Source of the DNA: Candidatus Dojkabacteria bacterium
GTDB taxonomy: Bacteria > Patescibacteriota > Dojkabacteria > SC72 > T1SED10-24
Direction: 5' to 3'
DNA length: 9,803 bases
Assembly (NCBI GenBank): GCA_003560355.1
Contig: PWIP01000001.1
Coordinates: 1 to 9,803, forward strand
Under the pieces are notes generated by a model. It made no database searches. It was given only the letters and a program-made list of their open reading frames with translations, and was not told the origin of the DNA. The position numbers and the translations under genes were made by a program. This document shows positions 5,401 through 9,803 of this stretch, piece by piece. How positions within the stretch are numbered: position 1 is the first letter of the stretch; each line of letters starts with the position of its first letter.

Positions 5401-6078
5401 ATGGTTCAGTTTGATATTATAACAATTTTTCCAAAAAGTATAAGTAGTTTTTTAAAGGAGGGAATTTTTCGTATTGCTCAAGAAAAAGGTTTAGCAAAAG
5501 TCAGAGTTTTTGACTTAAGAAATTGGACGCATGATAAGCATAGGAAGGTTGATGATACTCCATATGGTGGTGGTGCAGGAATGGTTATGAAGATAGAACC
5601 GATAGATAGAGCAATTAAAGATTTGCGAAAACTTGGTTCAAAAGTTATCGCTATGACACCACGAGGAGAGACTTTAAATCAAAGAAAACTCAATGGATAT
5701 TTAAAAGAAGAAGAAAATCATTACATCATACTATCTGGACACTATGAGGGTATTGATGAAAGAGTCTATGAAAGCCTTGTTGATTACGAGATTTCAATAG
5801 GGGATTTTGTCCTTTCTGGGGGGGAATTACCAGCGTTGGTTTTTGTAGATGCTTACTTAAGATTAATTCCAGGAGTACTTGGAAACAAACAATCTTCTCA
5901 GGATGAATCATTTGAAGGAGATAAGTTGGAATATCCCCAGTATACTAAACCCGAGATTTATGATGAAATGAAAGTTCCGGATGTTTTGTTAAGTGGTAAT
6001 CATGAAAAGATAAAAAAATGGAGAGAAAAAGAAGCACAAAGGATAACAAAACTTAAACGCCCAGATTTGTTAAAATAG
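5401..6078 (+). CDS. trmD: tRNA (guanine-37-N1)-methyltransferase TrmD
   Basis: TrmD methylates G37 beside the anticodon of tRNAs with G36, using S-adenosylmethionine, and so prevents +1 frameshifting. The 225-residue protein shows the SPOUT-fold signatures in order: FDIITIFP at the start, DDTPYGGGAGMVM (51-63), GHYEGIDERV (113-122), the knot region SIGDFVLSGGELPA (132-145), and YPQYTKPEIYD towards the C-terminal domain. The final NHEKIKKWREKEAQRIT matches the family tail. Residue 169 is Glu (QDESF) where E. coli TrmD has the catalytic Asp169; an Asp lies at 168. The ATG at 5401 has no Shine-Dalgarno, but TAAAAT sits 10 bases before it, so a near-leaderless start or cotranscription from tRNA-Glu are both possible. 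lysS follows after 24 bases. Confidence 0.95.
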   Translation: MVQFDIITIFPKSISSFLKEGIFRIAQEKGLAKVRVFDLRNWTHDKHRKVDDTPYGGGAGMVMKIEPIDRAIKDLRKLGSKVIAMTPRGETLNQRKLNGYLKEEENHYIILSGHYEGIDERVYESLVDYEISIGDFVLSGGELPALVFVDAYLRLIPGVLGNKQSSQDESFEGDKLEYPQYTKPEIYDEMKVPDVLLSGNHEKIKKWREKEAQRITKLKRPDLLK

Positions 6079-6080
6079 TA

Positions 6081-6086
6081 TATAAT
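6081..6086 (+). promoter_or_regulatory. Possible -10 element before lysS
   Basis: A perfect TATAAT lies 16 bases before the lysS ATG in the 24-base gap after trmD. No convincing -35 hexamer is seen 16-18 bases upstream, and AT-rich gaps produce such matches by chance, so this is only a candidate internal promoter. Confidence 0.3.
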
Positions 6087-6102
6087 TTTTAATACTTTAG
6101 CT

Positions 6103-7623
6103 ATGGCTACTATGATTGAAAAAATAAGGCAGGAGAGAATTGAAAAATTGAAAAAACTCAGAAATCTGGGTAAGGAACCATTTCCTGCAAGGGTCAGTAG
6201 AACTAATGAGAATAGTGAAATTATAAAAAATTTTAACAAATTTAAAAACTCTGAAGTAACTGTAGTTGGAAGGATTATGTCATGGAGAGATATTGGTGGA
6301 ATTATTTTTGCAAATATTCAAGATGAAGGTGCTAAGATACAACTTTACATAAAAAAAGAAAATCTCTCACAAGAACTTTGGAAAGAGTTAAAACTTTTTG
6401 ATATTGGAGACTTTGTTCAAGCAATGGGGAATGTTGTAAAAACAAAAACAGGAGAAATTTCTGTAGAAGTTTCAGACATTAAAGTAATATCAAAAGCTAT
6501 CCGACCATTACCAGAAAAGTGGGAAGGCCTTAAGGATGAAGATTTAAGATTCAGAAGAAGATATCTTGATATGACAATGAATCCTGAAGTACGTGAAAGG
6601 TTTAAAAGAAGGTCAGAGTTTTGGCAAGCTACGAGAGATTTTTTAAACGAAAGAGGTTTTGTTGAAATTAATATACCAGTTTTAGAACACGTTACAGGTG
6701 GTGCTGATGCCAAACCTTTTGTTACACATTACGAAGATTTGGGAGAGGATATTTATCTGCGTATTTCTCATGAATTGCCTCTTAAGAGATTAATAGGTGG
6801 GGGTTTTGAAAAAGTCTATGACATTGGAACTAGATTTCGAAACGAAGGATACAGTGATGAGCATTTGCCTGAGCATGTGGCAATGGAATTTTACTGGGCA
6901 TATGCTGATTACAAGGAAGGCATGAAATTAACTGAAGAAATGTTCAAATATATTTTAAATAGAATATATGGAACGCTTAAATTTAAAATACGTGATTTTG
7001 ATGTTGATTTAAATAAGAAGTGGGAAGTTGCAAATTTTGAAGATTTGCTAACAAATGAATATGGAGATATTGATATATACAACGACGATGTTGAAGATTT
7101 AAATAGAATACTCAAAAAAAATGATGTTGATTTAGGAGATGATATTAGTAGGGCTAGAGTTGTTGATCATTTGTGGAAATTACTTAGGAGAAAAACCCCG
7201 GGTCCACTCTTTGTCATTAAAATACCAAAATTTCTTTCTCCTCTGGCTAAAACAGATCCAGAAGATTCTAAAGTAGTTGAAAGATTTCATCCAATTATCG
7301 GAGGTAGTGAAATGGCAAATGCATTTTCTGAGCTAAATGACCCTCTTGATCAGCTTGAAAGATTTCTTGAACAGCAAAAAATGCGAGATGCTGGTGATGA
7401 AGAAGCTCAAATGCTAGATATTGATTTTGTTGAAATGCTTGAATATGGAATGCCTCCTGCTGTGGGTTTTGGTATGTCAGAGAGGGTTTTTTGGCTTTTT
7501 GAAGGAGTTACTGCTAGAGAAGGAGTCCCATTCCCACAACTCAAAACAGAGTTTGATAGAACAACTTTAAACATTTACAAGGATATAAAGGGATATTTTA
7601 ATAGAAAAAAGAAGAAGAAATAA
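6103..7623 (+). CDS. lysS: Lysyl-tRNA synthetase, class II
   Basis: The 506-residue protein has the normal LysRS layout. An N-terminal helix (1-25) precedes an OB-fold anticodon-binding domain (about 50-130, VTVVGRIMSWRDIGG). The class II catalytic core follows: motif 1 near 180-205 (GFVEINIPVLEHVTGGADAKPF), motif 2 at about 244-263 (RFRNEGYSDEHLPEHVAMEF) and motif 3 at about 454-470 (VGFGMSERVFWLFEGV). The lysine-site region GGSEMANAFSELNDPLDQ (400-416) is clear. Motif 2 has HLPEHVAMEFYWAYADY where common LysRS reads HNPEF---EFY-AY-DY, and motif 3 has SER where most have IDR. Such forms are, as far as I recall, typical of CPR LysRS, so these look like lineage variants, not damage. The C terminus is a run of lysines. 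It lies between trmD and a small basic protein whose ATG overlaps its stop (TAATG). Confidence 0.94.
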   Translation: MATMIEKIRQERIEKLKKLRNLGKEPFPARVSRTNENSEIIKNFNKFKNSEVTVVGRIMSWRDIGGIIFANIQDEGAKIQLYIKKENLSQELWKELKLFDIGDFVQAMGNVVKTKTGEISVEVSDIKVISKAIRPLPEKWEGLKDEDLRFRRRYLDMTMNPEVRERFKRRSEFWQATRDFLNERGFVEINIPVLEHVTGGADAKPFVTHYEDLGEDIYLRISHELPLKRLIGGGFEKVYDIGTRFRNEGYSDEHLPEHVAMEFYWAYADYKEGMKLTEEMFKYILNRIYGTLKFKIRDFDVDLNKKWEVANFEDLLTNEYGDIDIYNDDVEDLNRILKKNDVDLGDDISRARVVDHLWKLLRRKTPGPLFVIKIPKFLSPLAKTDPEDSKVVERFHPIIGGSEMANAFSELNDPLDQLERFLEQQKMRDAGDEEAQMLDIDFVEMLEYGMPPAVGFGMSERVFWLFEGVTAREGVPFPQLKTEFDRTTLNIYKDIKGYFNRKKKKK

Positions 7624-7931
7624 TGGAATCTGTTAAGAATTTAGTGAGAAAAGATGGAAATTTTAAAAAGGATTTTAAAAACAGGCATAAGTACGTAACC
7701 AAAGAATTTCAAGATTATGGATATCGTATAGCTCACAAACTTGGAGAATTAAAATCTGTTAGTCTTTACATAAAACTTGCGAAAGAAAAACCAAGGTCTT
7801 GGATGGAACAAGCTTTTTCTTTTGCAATTGATTATCCAAATGCAAAGAACAGAGGTAAGCTTTTTATGTGGAAGCTCAAAGAAATAGAGGATGAGCATAA
7901 AAAGAAAATTGCTAAAAAGGTTAAAAAGTAA
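7623..7931 (+). CDS. Small basic protein of unknown function between lysS and serS
   Basis: I cannot assign a function to this 102-residue protein. Its ATG shares one base with the lysS stop (TAATG), suggesting translational coupling, and serS starts 14 bases after its stop. It is rich in lysine (23 K, 5 R, against 13 acidic residues), has no signal peptide or membrane segment, and looks mainly helical. The middle has a conserved-looking pattern, FQDYGYRIAHKLGE (29-42), SLYIKLAKEKPRSWMEQAFSF (47-67) and NAKNRGKLFMWKL (73-85), with buried aromatics that suggest a folded helical domain rather than a random frame. The tail KKKIAKKVKK could bind nucleic acid. A role in tRNA or ribosome function would fit the neighbours but is inference. 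I recall similar small proteins in CPR genomes, but not an assigned name. Confidence 0.8.
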   Translation: MESVKNLVRKDGNFKKDFKNRHKYVTKEFQDYGYRIAHKLGELKSVSLYIKLAKEKPRSWMEQAFSFAIDYPNAKNRGKLFMWKLKEIEDEHKKKIAKKVKK

Positions 7932-7937
7932 TAAAAT
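7932..7937 (+). promoter_or_regulatory. Possible -10 element directly before serS
   Basis: TAAAAT lies between the preceding stop and the serS ATG, which begins 9 bases after it. This is the spacing expected for a leaderless mRNA. There is no clear -35, and serS may simply be read from upstream. Confidence 0.28.
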
Positions 7938-7945
7938 AGCTAATC

Positions 7946-9217
7946 ATGTTGGATGCAAAATTAATAGTTGAAAAAACAGATTTTGTTAAGGAGGGTCTTT
8001 TGAAGAGGATGGCTCCTGAAGATTTGAATCTTGAAGAAATAGTTTCCCTTTATGATGAAGTTAAGAAGAAGAAAAAGGATTTTGAAGACCTTAGAAGTAA
8101 ACAGAAGGGTTTTAATGACAAAATGGCAAAGATAGAAAAGGGTTCTGATGATTTTAAGGGGATGATAGAAGAATTAAAGCAAATTTCCCAAAAAGTTAAA
8201 AAACTAGATATAGAGGTTAGGGAGTTAGAAACTACTTTAAAATCTAAGCTAGAAATTTTACCCAATATCCCTGATGAAGATGTTCCTTCTGGTGAAAAAG
8301 AAAATAATGTTGTTGTTGAGGAAGTTGGAGAAAAAAGAGACTTCAGTTTTAAATTTAAAGACCATGTTGAAATTTGTGAAAGTTTAAATCTTGTTGATTT
8401 TGAAAGAGCTGCTAAATTAGCGGGTTCTCAATTTGCTATGTATGTTGGAGAAGGTGCTAAATTGGAATGGGCTTTAATCAATTTTTTCATAGATGAACAT
8501 TTGAAAGATGGTTATGAAATGATTTTGCCCCCTCATTTACTTGTTGAGGATTCTGCATATACTGCTGGACAATTACCGAAGTTTAGAGATGATGTATATT
8601 GGGTACAAGATGGTAATTGTTTACTACCTACTGCTGAGACAGCATTAGTTAATATATACAGAGATGAAATTTTAGACGAAAAATATTTGCCTAAAAAGTT
8701 TTTTGCATATACCCCTTGCTATAGAAGAGAAGCGGGGAGTTACAGAGCAAATGAAAGAGGTTTAATGAGGACACATCAGTTTAATAAAGTGGAAATGTTT
8801 CAATACACAACTCATGAACAATCACCGAAAGCATTTGAAGAACTTGTTGAGAAGGCGGCAAATCTTGTTAAAAAATTAAATCTTCATTACAGAATTTCTA
8901 AACTTGCAGCTGGAGACTGTTCCGCACCTGCAGCAAGAACTTATGACGTTGAAGTTTGGATACCAGCCATGGAGCAATATTATGAGGTTAGCTCTGTTTC
9001 AAATGTAAAAGATTATCAGGCTAGAAGAGGTAATATTAGGTATAAAAGTGAGAAGGATGGTTCAAAATTTGTTCATATGTTAAATGCTTCTGGATTAGCG
9101 ACGAGCCGACTAATGGTTGCCCTTTTAGAAACCTACCAAAATGAAGATGGTAGTGTTAGTGTTCCTGAGGTTTTACAGAAATATTTAAAAGGTAAAAAGA
9201 AAATAGAAAAAGCTTAG
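7946..9217 (+). CDS. serS: Seryl-tRNA synthetase
   Basis: The 423-residue protein matches SerRS, which charges tRNA-Ser. Residues about 30-105 form the long antiparallel coiled coil that contacts the tRNA-Ser variable arm, rich in K, E and D. The class II core follows: TAGQLPKF (206-213), the TAE loop in LLPTAETALVN (226-236), motif 2 YTPCYRREAGS with RGLMRTHQFNKVEMF (255-285), the EVSSVSNVKDYQARR segment (347-361), and motif 3 LNASGLATSRLMVALLE (379-395). Motif 2 and 3 arginines are present (R260, R261, R388), so the enzyme should be active. The stop is TAG. Start ATG 7946 gives the expected MLDAKLI beginning. It lies 14 bases after the small basic protein gene and 5 bases before the HD-domain gene, so it is inside the same operon-like run. 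Confidence 0.96.
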   Translation: MLDAKLIVEKTDFVKEGLLKRMAPEDLNLEEIVSLYDEVKKKKKDFEDLRSKQKGFNDKMAKIEKGSDDFKGMIEELKQISQKVKKLDIEVRELETTLKSKLEILPNIPDEDVPSGEKENNVVVEEVGEKRDFSFKFKDHVEICESLNLVDFERAAKLAGSQFAMYVGEGAKLEWALINFFIDEHLKDGYEMILPPHLLVEDSAYTAGQLPKFRDDVYWVQDGNCLLPTAETALVNIYRDEILDEKYLPKKFFAYTPCYRREAGSYRANERGLMRTHQFNKVEMFQYTTHEQSPKAFEELVEKAANLVKKLNLHYRISKLAAGDCSAPAARTYDVEVWIPAMEQYYEVSSVSNVKDYQARRGNIRYKSEKDGSKFVHMLNASGLATSRLMVALLETYQNEDGSVSVPEVLQKYLKGKKKIEKA

Positions 9218-9222
9218 TACAT

Positions 9223-9803
9223 ATGAATAGAATTATTCATAAAAAATGTAAAAAAACAGAAAAGAATTTTCCAATTTTTACTAAAGTTAAAGAAAATCCC
9301 ATCGTTTTAAGTTGGTTAAAAAAAAGTTATTTTGTAACAAAGAAGATGGATTTTACAGAGCATGGTTTTAATCATGCCGAGTTTGTTGCGAAAAGAGCTC
9401 AGTATATTTCTTCAAGCATAGGTTTGTCTAAACACAATCAAGATCTTTCTATGACAGGAGCTTTGTGTCATGATATTGGTAATTTCCTCTCAAGAACCCA
9501 CCATCATTATTTTGGTAGTATTTTGTTTTTCAATATATTTCAAAATTATATTGATATAAAGGATTTGACAATTTTAATGCAAGCTATTGCAAATCATGAT
9601 AAAGAGGGGATGAAGTTTACTCATCCTGCATCAGCCATAACAGTTATAGCAGATAAATCTGATGTTAGAAGAGAGAGAGTTTTAGAAAATGACCTAGAAA
9701 AAATCAAAGAAAGTATTCACTATAGAGTAAATTATGCAACTGTGGACAATGAACTTTTGGTAGATAAAAAAAAGAAAACAATAACTCTTAAGTTAAAAAT
9801 AGA
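9223..9803 (+). CDS. HD-domain phosphohydrolase (partial, 3' end outside window)
   Basis: An open frame of 193 codons starts at ATG 9223, five bases after serS, and runs off the window. Ligands of an HD-type metal phosphohydrolase appear in order: H51 in HGFNHAEF, H83-D84 in ALCHDIGN, a histidine cluster at 93-95 (THHHYFG), H125 in NHDKEG, and D144 in ADKSDVRRERV. The end (IHYRVNYATVD onward to TITLKLKI) looks like the beta-strand tail seen after this HD domain in clostridial-type proteins carrying ADK-DVRR. Such enzymes usually hydrolyse phosphomonoesters, nucleotides or cyclic dinucleotides; the substrate is not evident here. The frame shows no damage, no Shine-Dalgarno and no membrane segment. 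Little is probably missing, since the domain is already nearly complete. Confidence 0.85.
   Translation, partial: MNRIIHKKCKKTEKNFPIFTKVKENPIVLSWLKKSYFVTKKMDFTEHGFNHAEFVAKRAQYISSSIGLSKHNQDLSMTGALCHDIGNFLSRTHHHYFGSILFFNIFQNYIDIKDLTILMQAIANHDKEGMKFTHPASAITVIADKSDVRRERVLENDLEKIKESIHYRVNYATVDNELLVDKKKKTITLKLKI

Noticed and set aside
6000..6239. - strand open frame with hydrophobic residues across the trmD-lysS junction
   Set aside because: The hydrophobic look comes from reading lysine-rich coding sequence in reverse. It overlaps two firm genes.
6417..8265. Further - strand frames at 6417-6713, 6909-7115 and 8050-8265
   Set aside because: All lie inside lysS or serS, are serine-, leucine- or phenylalanine-rich as expected for antisense of AT-rich coding DNA, and lack promoters.
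1..9803. UGA read as glycine or tryptophan, as in some CPR and mollicute lineages
   Set aside because: No gene contains in-frame UGA; glycine uses GGN and tryptophan TGG throughout.
1..9803. CRISPR array, insertion sequence, phage or toxin-antitoxin module
   Set aside because: No repeated spaced units, transposase-like protein, terminal inverted repeats or paired small toxin genes were seen.

Overview
The window is a gene-dense, AT-rich piece of a bacterial chromosome made up mostly of housekeeping genes. The standard code fits: every gene reads through with UGA as a non-sense codon. The most likely source is a small-genome, low-GC bacterium, perhaps a Candidate Phyla Radiation (Patescibacteria) lineage. 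That rests on almost no Shine-Dalgarno sequences, an archaeal-type UMP kinase, an atypical lysyl-tRNA synthetase, a CAP-domain protein anchored in the membrane at both ends, and a small basic protein of unknown function beside the synthetases. The assignment is inference; a low-GC Firmicutes-like source is not excluded by sequence reading alone.

Layout from left to right. Positions 1-976 hold the 3' end of rny (RNase Y) followed by ymdB, a classic pair. A 438-base spacer (977-1414) contains an AT-only inverted repeat, a long pyrimidine-rich stretch and a promoter. Then comes an HU DNA-binding protein gene (1415-1687) with the only perfect Shine-Dalgarno in the window, a 5' leader hairpin and a strong intrinsic terminator, but interrupted by one in-frame UAA. 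Next are a CAP-domain envelope protein (1793-3253), a multi-pass membrane protein of unknown function (3264-4058) and a UMP kinase (4061-4747), tightly spaced on the + strand. greA lies convergent on the - strand (5236-4751), three bases from the kinase stop. A divergent promoter region separates greA from a tRNA-Glu(CUC) gene (5307-5378). A translation cluster follows: trmD, lysS, a 102-residue basic protein, serS, and an HD-domain phosphohydrolase that runs off the right edge.

The right half is devoted to translation: a tRNA, a tRNA methyltransferase and two class II aminoacyl-tRNA synthetases, in an operon-like run with gaps from a 1-base overlap to about 24 bases. The left half combines mRNA decay (RNase Y, YmdB), nucleoid structure (HU), cell surface (CAP and membrane proteins) and pyrimidine nucleotide synthesis. 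I see no mobile element, CRISPR array, phage gene or obvious novel multi-gene system. The points most worth a second look are the UAA inside HU, the unusual expression signals around HU, the nearly leaderless greA promoter, and the small unknown protein between lysS and serS.
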